Positions 1 through 6,370 of a DNA stretch of 8,522 nucleotides are shown here, piece after piece. Location: contig DASQSZ010000478.1 of assembly GCA_035642125.1 (NCBI GenBank), forward strand, positions 1 through 8,522, given 5' to 3'. Within the stretch, counting starts at the first letter, position 1. Every line of letters begins with the position of its first letter. The DNA comes from CALAED01 sp937891035. Lineage in GTDB: Bacteria; Actinomycetota; Actinomycetes; Streptosporangiales; Streptosporangiaceae. The notes beneath the pieces are model-generated. The model had not been told where the DNA came from. It saw nothing but the letters and a program-made list of their open reading frames with translations, and searched no databases. The position numbers and the translations under genes are program-made.

Positions 1-663
1 CTCGGCGCGAGCATCGGCATCCCCGCCATCACCGCGCACCGCTGCCTCACGGTGGCCGACGGCGGGCCCGAGCGGCTCGCACCCGGCGCGCTGTCCGGCC
101 GTACGGTCCTCGTCGCGGGCGGCGCCGGCGCGGTCGGCAACGCGGCGATCCAACTGGCGCGCTGGGCGGGGGCCACGGTCGTGACGACGGTGAGCGGCCC
201 GGAGAAGGCGCGCCTGGCGACCGCCGCCGGCGCGCACCACACCGTCAATTACCGCACCGAGGACGCCGTGGCGGCGGTGCGGAGCGCGGCACCCGACGGC
301 GTCGACATCGTCGTTGAGGTCTCGCCGGCGGTGAACGTGGGCCTGGACGGCGCGGTCATCGGGGCGAACGGCGTCGTCGCCGCCTACGCCACCGACGGCG
401 GCGCCGAGGTGGCGCTGCCCATCAGGCCGTTCTTCGTGCCCAACGTCCGCTGGCAGTTCGTGCTCGTCTACACCATGCCGGACATCGCCAAACAGCACGC
501 CATCGCGGCCGTGACGGACGCCGTCACCGCCGGCGCGCTGCGGGCGGGCGAGGCGGCGGGCCTGCCCCTGCACCACTTCCCGCTGGCCGACACCGCCAAG
601 GCGCACGCGGCCGTCGAGGACAACGCCGTCGGCAAAGTCCTGATCAACGTTCTCCAGAACTGA
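1..663 (+). CDS. Zinc-independent medium-chain dehydrogenase / NADPH:quinone oxidoreductase, 5'-truncated by window edge
   Basis: The frame is open from base 1 and ends at TGA 661-663, giving 220 visible residues; the start lies outside the window. The GTG at 52 is an internal codon, because the family-like sequence LGASIGIPAITAHRCL precedes it without a stop. Visible residues 35-50 hold the Rossmann glycine motif VLVAGGAGAVGNAAIQLA that binds NAD(P)H. Then follow the usual second strand with basic residues (SGPEKARLATAAGAHHTVNY), a DGVDIVVE strand, and the C-terminal ending GKVLINV typical of quinone oxidoreductases (QOR, zeta-crystallin type). These enzymes are normally 310-330 aa, so the N-terminal GroES-like catalytic domain, about 100 residues, is missing here only because the window begins. 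No zinc-ligand pattern is visible, which fits the zinc-free branch. The substrate cannot be told. It converges on the histidine kinase gene with 54 bp between stop codons. Confidence 0.9.
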   Translation, partial: LGASIGIPAITAHRCLTVADGGPERLAPGALSGRTVLVAGGAGAVGNAAIQLARWAGATVVTTVSGPEKARLATAAGAHHTVNYRTEDAVAAVRSAAPDGVDIVVEVSPAVNVGLDGAVIGANGVVAAYATDGGAEVALPIRPFFVPNVRWQFVLVYTMPDIAKQHAIAAVTDAVTAGALRAGEAAGLPLHHFPLADTAKAHAAVEDNAVGKVLINVLQN

Positions 664-717
664 TCCGGCCAGCCGCCCTGCCGCCGGCGTCGCCGTCGCC
701 GCCGCCGCGGGTCGGCG

Positions 718-2091
718 TCAGGGCTCGGACTGGATGGGGATGCGGAGGACGAAGCGGGCGCCGACCTTGCTGTCTTCGATGGTGAGGCTGCCACCGTGCG
801 CCTTGGCGATCTCGCGGGCGATGGGGAGCCCGAGCCCGGTGCCGTTGACGTCCTTGTGGCGGGCGGCCTCCAGGCGGGCGAAGCGCTGGAAGACGACCTC
901 CCTGTGCTCGGGGGCGATGCCGGTCCCGTCGTCTTGCACCTCCAGGACGGCGACATCGTGCTCGGCCCGTACGGTGACCTTGATCAGGGACCTGGCGTGG
1001 CGCTCGGCGTTGTCGAGCAGGTTGGTCAGCAGGCGGTTGAGCCGGAGCCGGTCGCCGACCACGAGCACCCTGGGCTGCAGATCGGTCCGTACCTCCTTCG
1101 TCCGGGTACTGCGCCGAAGCTCGGCGGAGACCAGGCCGGGCAGATCGATGGTGTCGACGTCGCGCGGGACGCCCGCGTCCAGCCGGGCCAGCGTCAGCAG
1201 GTCGGTGACGATGGCCTGGAGGCGGTCCAGGCTCTCGAGCACCCGGTTGGCCGTCTCCGGCCAGTCCACGTCCTCGGGGTCCAGCAGCGCCGCCTCGATC
1301 CGCGCCCTGATCGCGGTGATCGGGCTGCGCAGGTCGTGCGAGGCGTCGGAGGTGAAGCGCTGGAGCTGCTTGAGCGACCCTTCGAGCCGGTCCAGCGTCG
1401 CGTTGACCGTCTCGGCCAACTCTTGGATCTCGTTGTCGGCTTCCGGTACGGAGACGCGGCGGCCGGTGTCGGTGATCGTGATCTCGGCGAGCTCGTCCCG
1501 GATCACACTCACCGGCGCGAGCGTCCGGCTGATCGTACGGGAGGTCCCAAACGCGATCAGCGCTACGAGAAGCGCGGAAACGCCAATGCACAGGCCGATG
1601 AAGGTGGGACTGACGTACCACGAGACCGAGTCGTTGGCCGCGTAGACGAGCCACTCCCCATCCGGCTGGAACACCCTGTACGAGATGACCGTCGTGCAGC
1701 CGGTCAAGCCCCGCGGCGGGCAGAGCTCCCCTTTCGCGCGGATACCGTCGCCACCCGCCCGAAAGGCGGCCATGGGGGGCTTGCCGGTCAGCTCTTTCGT
1801 CGACGACACCACCTGACCACGCGCGTTGAGCACCTGGATGGCCTTCGCGTCGCCATTGGGCAACACCCGGGGCACATGGTCACGTTTGACGAGCTGGACG
1901 ATCTTCAGCGCGGCGCCGGAGGTCTGTTCCGTTCGCCGGTCGACCGCTTGCGTATGGATGGCGACCACGAGGAGCGAGCTCACGGCGAGGCACACCAGTG
2001 CCGAGAGGCAACTGGTCAGCACCATCAACCGGGCCCGGATGGGCCATGCCCGCCTTGTGAACAACTGACCTCCCGAAGAGCCCAACCACAA
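718..2091 (-). CDS. Membrane sensor histidine kinase (HAMP-HisKA-HATPase_c), orphan in this window
   Basis: This is a 457-aa two-component sensor kinase. Two membrane segments (about residues 22-45 and 160-182) enclose an extracytoplasmic sensor of about 115 residues holding a Cys124/Cys132 pair that could form a disulfide. A HAMP linker (about 184-236) leads to the HisKA dimerisation helix with phosphoacceptor His252 in FTSDASHDLRSPI. The ATP-binding domain has an N box (NLLDNAERHA, 357-366), G1 box (DDGTGI, 387-392), F box (FQRF, 401-404) and G2 box (GTGLGL, 417-422), so all catalytic motifs are intact. The start is uncertain. TTG 2091 is the longest choice, with GGAGG only 2 nt upstream. 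TTG 2085 has GGAGG at 8 nt, and TTG 2064 has GGAGGT just upstream; no ATG occurs before residue 23. An in-frame TAA at 2140-2142 closes the frame upstream. Such kinases usually sit next to a response regulator gene, but none is present here. The signal is unknown. Confidence 0.93.
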   Translation of the reverse strand: MWLGSSGGQLFTRRAWPIRARLMVLTSCLSALVCLAVSSLLVVAIHTQAVDRRTEQTSGAALKIVQLVKRDHVPRVLPNGDAKAIQVLNARGQVVSSTKELTGKPPMAAFRAGGDGIRAKGELCPPRGLTGCTTVISYRVFQPDGEWLVYAANDSVSWYVSPTFIGLCIGVSALLVALIAFGTSRTISRTLAPVSVIRDELAEITITDTGRRVSVPEADNEIQELAETVNATLDRLEGSLKQLQRFTSDASHDLRSPITAIRARIEAALLDPEDVDWPETANRVLESLDRLQAIVTDLLTLARLDAGVPRDVDTIDLPGLVSAELRRSTRTKEVRTDLQPRVLVVGDRLRLNRLLTNLLDNAERHARSLIKVTVRAEHDVAVLEVQDDGTGIAPEHREVVFQRFARLEAARHKDVNGTGLGLPIAREIAKAHGGSLTIEDSKVGARFVLRIPIQSEP

Positions 2092-2111
2092 GTCCTCCGT
2101 CGGGCTCTCCA

Positions 2112-2122
2112 GGTCAGTGACC
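2112..2122. promoter_or_regulatory. Small palindrome upstream of the histidine kinase
   Basis: GGTCAGTGACC is a perfect inverted repeat with one central base, 20 bp upstream of the longest kinase start. It could be an operator or lie in the 5' leader. No confident -10/-35 pair was found around it, and an 11-bp palindrome can occur by chance in GC-rich DNA. Confidence 0.25.
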
Positions 2123-2150
2123 GTCGGCCGGACTTGTGATTAAGCGCTCA

Positions 2151-2167
2151 GGGTGAGGAGATCACCC
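2151..2167. promoter_or_regulatory. Inverted repeat upstream of the histidine kinase
   Basis: GGGTGAGGAGATCACCC has perfect 6-bp arms (GGGTGA/TCACCC) around a 5-nt centre, 59 bp upstream of the longest kinase start. The position suits an operator, or a short leader hairpin in a kinase transcript that begins farther upstream. The binding protein is not known. Confidence 0.3.
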
Positions 2168-2300
2168 CCAAGAGGCATTTGATCCATACATCGGCAGGTC
2201 ACACCCATGAAAGGGTAAAGATCCTCGGGAACGCTATGGCGCGGCTTTTTAAGCTCTTTACGAAGGTGCCCGCAGAGCGGCGGCATTCCGGTCGGCCGCC

Positions 2301-2386
2301 CCCGCCCGCTCCGGCTCGCTCCCGGCTCGCTCCGGTCGCGCTCGCGGCCTGCTCGGGCGCGCTTCCGGGCTCGCTTCCGGCCCGCC
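2301..2386. repeat. Imperfect 11-bp tandem repeat, about 7 units
   Basis: Two exact copies of CCGGCTCGCTC (2311-2321, 2322-2332) are followed by diverged units: CGGTCGCGCTC, GCGGCCTGCTC, GGGCGCGCTTC, and the 12-bp CGGGCTCGCTTC, then a partial copy. A related unit (CCCGCCCGCTC) precedes them. The array ends about 10 bp beyond the stop of the EF-hand gene, so it would lie in that gene's 3' trailer. It holds no gene. The 11-bp spacing is close to one helical turn; whether this matters is unknown. Confidence 0.6.
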
Positions 2387-2395
2387 GCGGCCAGG

Positions 2396-2605
2396 TTAGG
2401 CGTCCCAAGCCACGATGAACTCGATCAAGTTGATCTTACCGTCGTTGTCGTTGTCGGCGTGTTCGAAGATCGAGTCGATCTCATCGCCGGTGATCTCTTC
2501 GCGGCGCGCCGTCATCGCCAGCTTGAACTCAACCGCCGTGATGTACCCGTCGCCGTCCTGGTCGAATTCCTTGAACGTCTGGCTGAGCTCTTCGTTGCGG
2601 GACAT
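2396..2605 (-). CDS. Small two-EF-hand calcium-binding protein (actinomycete Cab-like)
   Basis: A 69-aa cytoplasmic protein with two canonical EF-hand loops. Loop 1 is DQDGDGYITAVE (residues 15-26) and loop 2 is DNDNDGKINLIE (51-62). Each has acidic or Asn/Asp ligands at loop positions 1, 3 and 5, Gly at 6, a hydrophobic residue at 8 and the bidentate Glu at 12, so both should bind calcium. The flanking helices (FKEF, EFKLAM, IDSIFEHA, EFIVAW) complete the fold. Start ATG 2605 is chosen because AGGAGG (2616-2621) sits 10 nt upstream. The frame is open for another 112 codons upstream, but that part is out of register with any recognisable protein and overlaps the neighbouring regulator gene. 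Small EF-hand proteins of about 70 aa (CabC/CabD type) are known in Streptomyces as calcium buffers or sensors, CabC affecting sporulation. The partner protein is not evident. A TATGCT hexamer (2656-2661) may be its -10 box. Its DNA is less GC-rich than that of its neighbours. Confidence 0.9.
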   Translation of the reverse strand: MSRNEELSQTFKEFDQDGDGYITAVEFKLAMTARREEITGDEIDSIFEHADNDNDGKINLIEFIVAWDA

Positions 2606-2674
2606 GATCGCCGGGCCTCCTGACGCGAACTGATGCGAGAGTTCACCTGTGGGGCAGCATAAAAGCACACACAC

Positions 2675-2688
2675 CGGCGATCTCGCCG
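2675..2688 (-). terminator. Possible weak hairpin terminator after the ArsR-like regulator
   Basis: Three bases beyond the TAG stop of the regulator, the minus strand reads CGGCGAGATCGCCG, a 6-bp inverted repeat with a tiny centre (effectively a 5-bp stem with a 4-nt loop). A short TTTT run follows only some 9 nt later, so it is at best a weak intrinsic terminator. It could equally be an operator for the EF-hand gene. Confidence 0.3.
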
Positions 2689-2690
2689 CT

Positions 2691-3296
2691 CTAGGCGCGC
2701 CTCTCGGTATCGGGTGACGCCGAGGGTGAGGGGTGCAGCGCCACGATGACGCGATGGTCGCGCCCCTCCGCGGCGGCCTCGTCGTGGTACTTGGAGACCA
2801 ACCGGGTGATCGCGGTGGTGAGCTCCTGGGCGAAGGCGGCCCGGTCGGCGGCGCTCGCGAAGCGGATGTTGGCGTCGATCGCGTACGTGGCGAGGCGCTT
2901 ATTGGCCTTGGCGGCGCCGGTGATGAGGGCGCCGACCTCACGTACCAGCCGTGCGGCGACGGCCAGCAGCCAGCGGGCGGACAGCTGGTCGGGGGAGCGG
3001 GCGGGGTCGGGCTGGACGGGGGCGAGCGCGGCGGGCGAAATGACGTACGAGGCGGCCGTGGCCCGCATCAGCCGTTCGGTGACGTTACCCTTGCGGCGTT
3101 CCTCGACCAGCTCGACCAGGCCGTGCCGTTCGAGCGCGCGCAGATGATAGTTGACCTTCTGGCGAGCGAGGCCCACCTTGGCAGCGAGCATGGTGGCCGA
3201 ACTGGGCTCGGCGAGCTCGGCGAGTAGCCGGGCGCGTACGGGGTCGAGGGAGACCTCGGCCGCGGCGGGATCTTCGATCACGGCTACGTCGAACAT
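2691..3296 (-). CDS. ArsR-like winged-helix transcriptional regulator
   Basis: A 201-aa DNA-binding protein. Residues about 15-78 form a winged helix of the ArsR/HTH_20 type: SLDPVRARLLAEL (helix 1), ATMLAAKVGLARQ (helices 2-3), the recognition helix QKVNYHLRALERHGLV (46-61), and a wing carrying ERRKGNVTER. This domain usually binds palindromic operators as a dimer. The remaining 120 residues are mostly helical (SARWLLAVAARLVREVGAL, AAFAQELTTAITRLVSKYH) and may dimerise or sense a ligand; no metal-binding Cys/His cluster is seen, so metal sensing is unlikely. ATG 3296 is chosen because the conserved domain follows at the usual distance. A GGAGAG stretch lies directly against the start (about 0-1 nt), too close for a good ribosome site. 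A perfect palindrome 17 nt upstream suggests autoregulation. Its target is not identifiable; regulators of this group are often found next to SRPBCC/AHSA1 genes, which are absent here. Confidence 0.85.
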   Translation of the reverse strand: MFDVAVIEDPAAAEVSLDPVRARLLAELAEPSSATMLAAKVGLARQKVNYHLRALERHGLVELVEERRKGNVTERLMRATAASYVISPAALAPVQPDPARSPDQLSARWLLAVAARLVREVGALITGAAKANKRLATYAIDANIRFASAADRAAFAQELTTAITRLVSKYHDEAAAEGRDHRVIVALHPSPSASPDTERRA

Positions 3297-3313
3297 CTCT
3301 CCACGCTGTCACC

Positions 3314-3329
3314 GACAATACTTATTGTC
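3314..3329. promoter_or_regulatory. Perfect 16-bp palindromic operator candidate of the ArsR-like regulator
   Basis: GACAATACTTATTGTC: 7-bp arms GACAATA/TATTGTC around CT. It is AT-rich against a very GC-rich background and lies 17 nt upstream of the regulator's ATG. TTGACA hexamers read on the minus strand at 3335-3340 and 3326-3331 could be -35 boxes, but only a TATTGT at a short 14-nt spacing is available as a -10, so the promoter itself is unresolved. Length, symmetry and position suit the binding site of a dimeric winged-helix protein. Confidence 0.6.
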
Positions 3330-3665
3330 AATGCTGTCAACAGTTGTCGGCCACCCGGGCGGACGGCGCGGCGGCCGGAACATGCCGGGTCGTGTCCGAT
3401 GGCCAGTCCGGTCGCTCGCTCGGTCGCTCGTCTGGTTGGTGACCGGGCGGGATGACGATCCCAGGTCAACAGCCCGAAGGTGAGTAGGGATATCCCGCCG
3501 GCGACCGCCCGCGCCCGCCACGCCTGCCGCCCGGGGGTCTGCTCGATTGGCACGGTCTGACCGGGGTGCCCGGCTTGACCGGGGCGCCCCTACGCCGACA
3601 AGTCGCAGCCCGCGGCGGCCTGGCCGGTACCGGGGCGGCCCGACCGTACCGGGGGCGTACGGCCC
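3330..3665. other. Non-coding stretch with short repeats and palindromes
   Basis: No convincing gene was found here on either strand; open frames lack ribosome sites and family resemblance. Contents: CGGTCGCTCG twice in 12-bp register (3409-3418, 3421-3430); two inverted repeats with identical arms, GGGAT-GACG-ATCCC (3449-3462) and GGGATATCCC (3487-3496); a diverged direct repeat TCTGACCGGGGTGCCC / CTTGACCGGGGCGCCC (3556-3571, 3574-3589); and the palindrome CCGGTACCGG (3624-3633). It separates the 3' end of the cellulase gene from the upstream region of the regulator gene. Confidence 0.5.
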
Positions 3666-3701
3666 CGCACGGCCGTACGGACAACGCCGTACGGCCGTAC
3701 G
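3666..3701 (-). terminator. Strong hairpin terminator of the cellulase gene
   Basis: On the minus strand, 18 nt past the cellulase stop, the arms CGTACGGCCGTACGG and CCGTACGGCCGTGCG pair over 15 bp with one G-U wobble around the 6-nt loop CGTTGT. No T tract follows, which is common for actinomycete terminators. Each arm is itself nearly self-complementary (CGTACGGCCGTACG at 3688-3701), so smaller alternative hairpins or a cruciform are possible. Confidence 0.75.
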
Positions 3702-3719
3702 AACGCCGGCCCGCGAGGG

Positions 3720-6326
3720 TTACCGGCAGGACGCGCCGTTCAACATGAACAGCCCGGGCACCGGGTTGGCGCCGCCCGCGGTCTTGGCGGTGATCCCGAA
3801 CGTGGTGGAGCGGCCCGGCCAGATGACCTTGTTGGCCGTCACGTTCGAGGCGGTGACGGTGGCGCCGGACTGGGACACCGCCGCGAACCGGCCCTGGGTC
3901 ACCTTCTGGTCGCCGATCCATGCCCAGCGCAGCGCCCAGCCGTTGATCGGCGCCGAGCCGGTGTTGGTGACGGTCACGTCGGCCGCGAACCCGCCGGACC
4001 AGGTGCCCTTGACCGCGTAGCCGACCTTGCACGCGCCGGGCGCCGGGACCCGTCCGTCGCCCTGATCGGCCAGGAAGGACGAGATCCAGGAGAGCGCCGA
4101 GTTCCAGTTGATCGCGACCTCGTTCGTCGAGAACGAGGCGATGTCGTCGACGAAGCAGAACTGCGGCGCGCACCCGGCCAGCAGGTTCGCGACGAACGGG
4201 TCGTCGAGTCCCGCGTTCGCGCCGCCGGAGATCGAGCCGGCCGGCGGGTTCGGCAGGTTCGGGTCGAGCTGGTGGGCCCAGATCCTCGAGTGCTGGTTCT
4301 GCGAGCTCACCTCGCCCCAGCCCGTGACGTAGGAGTGATTGAGCGCGTTGCGGCCGAGGATGTAGTCCATCCCCTGCACCGCCCCGGCCTGGTACTTCTT
4401 GTCGCGGGTCAGGTCGTAGGCTGTGGCGAGCACGATCAGGTTGTTGATGATGTTGCTGTTGGAGCCCCAGAAGTAGTTGTTCCTGGCGCCCGGCATCGGC
4501 AGTCCGTACGCCTCGGCCGCCAGCGTAGCCAGGTAGGAATCGGCGCCGGCGAGCACCGACTGCTGTACCCGCTGCCGGTCGGCGGCCGGCAGCCCGTTCG
4601 GCACGGTGGCGAGGTCGAGCCGGCCGAGCGCGGCAGTGGCCGGCCAGTTGAACCCGGTCGGCGTGAACACGTCGCCGGTGTGGTGCGGCGATGCGGTCAG
4701 GTCGGCGAGGTACTGCTGCGCGCCCGTGGTGAGGTAGAGCTCGGCGGCGGCCCAATACAACTCGTCGCTGACGTCGCGGTCGCCATAGGCCCCGCCGCCG
4801 TTGCTGTCCGCGTCGCTCGCGAACATCGACGGGTGCGCCTTGGCCGCGGTGTACGCGGTCTTGGCCGAGGTCAGGCACTTGTTCGCGAACGCGGTGTCGT
4901 ACGGCGCGTACAGCCTGGCGCACTGCGCCGCGGTCGCGGCGAGGTTGAGCGTGGCGGCCGTCGACGCCGGGTGCAGCTCACGAAGCTGCGGGTCATCCTC
5001 CGGCTGGAGCGGCAGGCCGGTCCAGTTCTGGTCGTGCATCTTGTGATGCGCCATGCCGGCCAGCTGCTGCCCGGCCGGGACCTGCATGCGCATCATGAAC
5101 TCGAGCTCCCAGCGCGCCTCGTCGAGGATGTCGGGCACCTTGTTGCCGCGCTCGGGCACCCGCAGCGTGCCGTCGCCGAGCGCCGCGCCGCCGCCCGCGC
5201 TGAACGCGGTCTTCGTCCGTTCGAAGGCGTTCAGCAGCTGATAGGTGGCGATGCCGCCGTTGACGACGTACTTGCCGTGGTCGCCCGCGTCGTACCAGCC
5301 GCCCCGTACGTCGAGCCGGTAATCGCACACTCCGGGCTGGCACGGCACGTCGGTGTCACCCTGGTTGGGCGCGACGCCCACGTGCCCGGCCGGGCGGGCG
5401 TACTCGGCGCCGACCAGGGAGCCGTCGATGGCGATGCCGCTGCGCTGGATGTAGAAGAACTGCAGCGCGTCGGAGCGCAACTGCTTGAACGCGGTTCCGG
5501 AGATATCGAACGGGTGACTGACCTCGCCGTCCGCGTGCAGCGTGAAGCCGGTGCCGCCGGCGGTGACGGAGCTGAAGTCGATGGTGTGCACGTTCTGGTT
5601 GGATGCCGCGTCGACGCCGCGTGCGGTCGTGGTGCCGTTCGCGACCACGTTGTCGGCGCCGTTCCGCAGCGACCAGGCGACCGGCTCCGTGGCGTCGGTC
5701 ACCAGCGTGGCGTGCTTGGGGCCGTGCGGCAGATAGCCGACCTGGTTGACCCGCACTCGCGGCCCGGTGTCCGGCTCGAAGGGGACCGGCGGCTTGCCGC
5801 CGCGCAGGGACACGTTGTCGACGCACAGGCGGTAGTTCGCCGGGTTCGCGCCGACGTGGAAGACCATCTGCGCGGCGGTCGTGTCGGCGCTCGCGGTGAA
5901 GGTGAACTCGAAGTGCTGGGTGTCCGCGGTCAGCGGGATGTCCCGGGAGAAGAACGAGGTGAACGGGTCGACGCCGAGCTGGACGTTTGCGCGGAACGAG
6001 GACCCGGGATCGGCGGAGGCGTCGAAGGACAGGGTGTAGGACGAGCCGTTCACGAGCGGGACGTCGTTTTGCCCGACACCGGCGTCCCACGGGTTGGCCA
6101 GGCCGCCGGGAACGGTGGTGCACAGCCGCCCATCGCCAGCGCCCACGTCCGTGGTGCCGTAGGTGAACCAGCCCGCGGCGCCGTTGTCGAAGCCGCCGTT
6201 CTTCAGCTGCTCGGGGGGATCCTCGGCCCGAGCGGGGGAGACGATCGACTGGCTGGCGAGGACGAGGATGGCGGCGGCGCAACCGGCGATGAACGCGCGG
6301 GCCCGCCGGCCAGTTGGTCTGGTCAC
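3720..6326 (-). CDS. Secreted modular endoglucanase/exoglucanase, family GH9 (CBM4-Ig-GH9-CBM2)
   Basis: An 868-aa extracellular cellulase that hydrolyses beta-1,4-glucan with inversion. Residues 1-34 are a signal peptide (basic MTRPTGRRAR, hydrophobic core, cleavage after PARA). Residues about 40-176 are a CBM4-like carbohydrate module. About 188-275 are the N-terminal Ig-like domain of GH9 theme-C enzymes (VRVNQVGYLP). About 280-755 form the (alpha/alpha)6 GH9 domain. The catalytic-base motif GGWYDAGDHGKY supplies Asp346 and Asp349, the SYVTGWGE...QNQHSR region (665-681) is the first C-terminal signature, and FSTNEVAINWNSAL supplies the acid Glu735. A CBM2-like module (about 765-868) ends in a Cys766/Cys867 pair. 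The order resembles Cellulomonas fimi CenC and Thermobifida fusca Cel9B, but there is no FnIII domain and almost no linker before the CBM2. The start is GTG 6326, with GGAGG 5 nt upstream. The CelR/CebR-type operator just upstream implies induction by cellobiose. It is likely monocistronic, with its own terminator. Confidence 0.95.
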   Translation of the reverse strand: MTRPTGRRARAFIAGCAAAILVLASQSIVSPARAEDPPEQLKNGGFDNGAAGWFTYGTTDVGAGDGRLCTTVPGGLANPWDAGVGQNDVPLVNGSSYTLSFDASADPGSSFRANVQLGVDPFTSFFSRDIPLTADTQHFEFTFTASADTTAAQMVFHVGANPANYRLCVDNVSLRGGKPPVPFEPDTGPRVRVNQVGYLPHGPKHATLVTDATEPVAWSLRNGADNVVANGTTTARGVDAASNQNVHTIDFSSVTAGGTGFTLHADGEVSHPFDISGTAFKQLRSDALQFFYIQRSGIAIDGSLVGAEYARPAGHVGVAPNQGDTDVPCQPGVCDYRLDVRGGWYDAGDHGKYVVNGGIATYQLLNAFERTKTAFSAGGGAALGDGTLRVPERGNKVPDILDEARWELEFMMRMQVPAGQQLAGMAHHKMHDQNWTGLPLQPEDDPQLRELHPASTAATLNLAATAAQCARLYAPYDTAFANKCLTSAKTAYTAAKAHPSMFASDADSNGGGAYGDRDVSDELYWAAAELYLTTGAQQYLADLTASPHHTGDVFTPTGFNWPATAALGRLDLATVPNGLPAADRQRVQQSVLAGADSYLATLAAEAYGLPMPGARNNYFWGSNSNIINNLIVLATAYDLTRDKKYQAGAVQGMDYILGRNALNHSYVTGWGEVSSQNQHSRIWAHQLDPNLPNPPAGSISGGANAGLDDPFVANLLAGCAPQFCFVDDIASFSTNEVAINWNSALSWISSFLADQGDGRVPAPGACKVGYAVKGTWSGGFAADVTVTNTGSAPINGWALRWAWIGDQKVTQGRFAAVSQSGATVTASNVTANKVIWPGRSTTFGITAKTAGGANPVPGLFMLNGASCR

Positions 6327-6352
6327 GAGGTCCTCCGGTATGGCGCCTTGAT

Positions 6353-6366
6353 TGGGAGCGCTCCCA
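6353..6366. promoter_or_regulatory. CelR/CebR operator (cellobiose-responsive LacI-family repressor site)
   Basis: TGGGAGCGCTCCCA is a perfect 14-bp palindrome identical to the site known to be bound by CelR in Thermobifida fusca and CebR in Streptomyces. It lies 26 nt upstream of the cellulase GTG, between a possible -10 and the ribosome site, so a bound repressor would block transcription. The repressor gene is not in this window. Confidence 0.92.
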
Positions 6367-6370
6367 CCGG

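Noticed and set aside
664..717. Bidirectional terminator between the two convergent genes
   Set aside because: The gap is rich in GCCGCC runs, but no inverted repeat with a convincing stem could be drawn; GGCGTC recurs as a direct, not inverted, repeat.
796..2139. Long plus-strand open frame (447 codons) across the histidine kinase
   Set aside because: It is antisense to a gene with every kinase motif, is rich in Gly/Arg/Asp typical of GC-rich shadow frames, and shows no family resemblance.
2179..2418. Plus-strand 79-codon frame in the gap between kinase and EF-hand genes
   Set aside because: No ribosome site, runs through the 11-bp repeat array and into the EF-hand gene on the other strand.
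2606..2941. N-terminal extension of the EF-hand frame to 181 aa
   Set aside because: The extra 112 residues are Pro/Ser/Arg shadow sequence overlapping the regulator gene, while AGGAGG is correctly placed before ATG 2605.
3409..3430. CRISPR-like repeat
   Set aside because: Only two 10-bp copies two bases apart; no spacer-sized intervals.
3284..3553. Minus-strand 89-codon frame with a hydrophobic stretch (GGISLLTFGLL)
   Set aside because: GTG start without a ribosome site, overlaps the start of the regulator gene, and the rest is Arg/Thr/Pro-rich without recognisable pattern.
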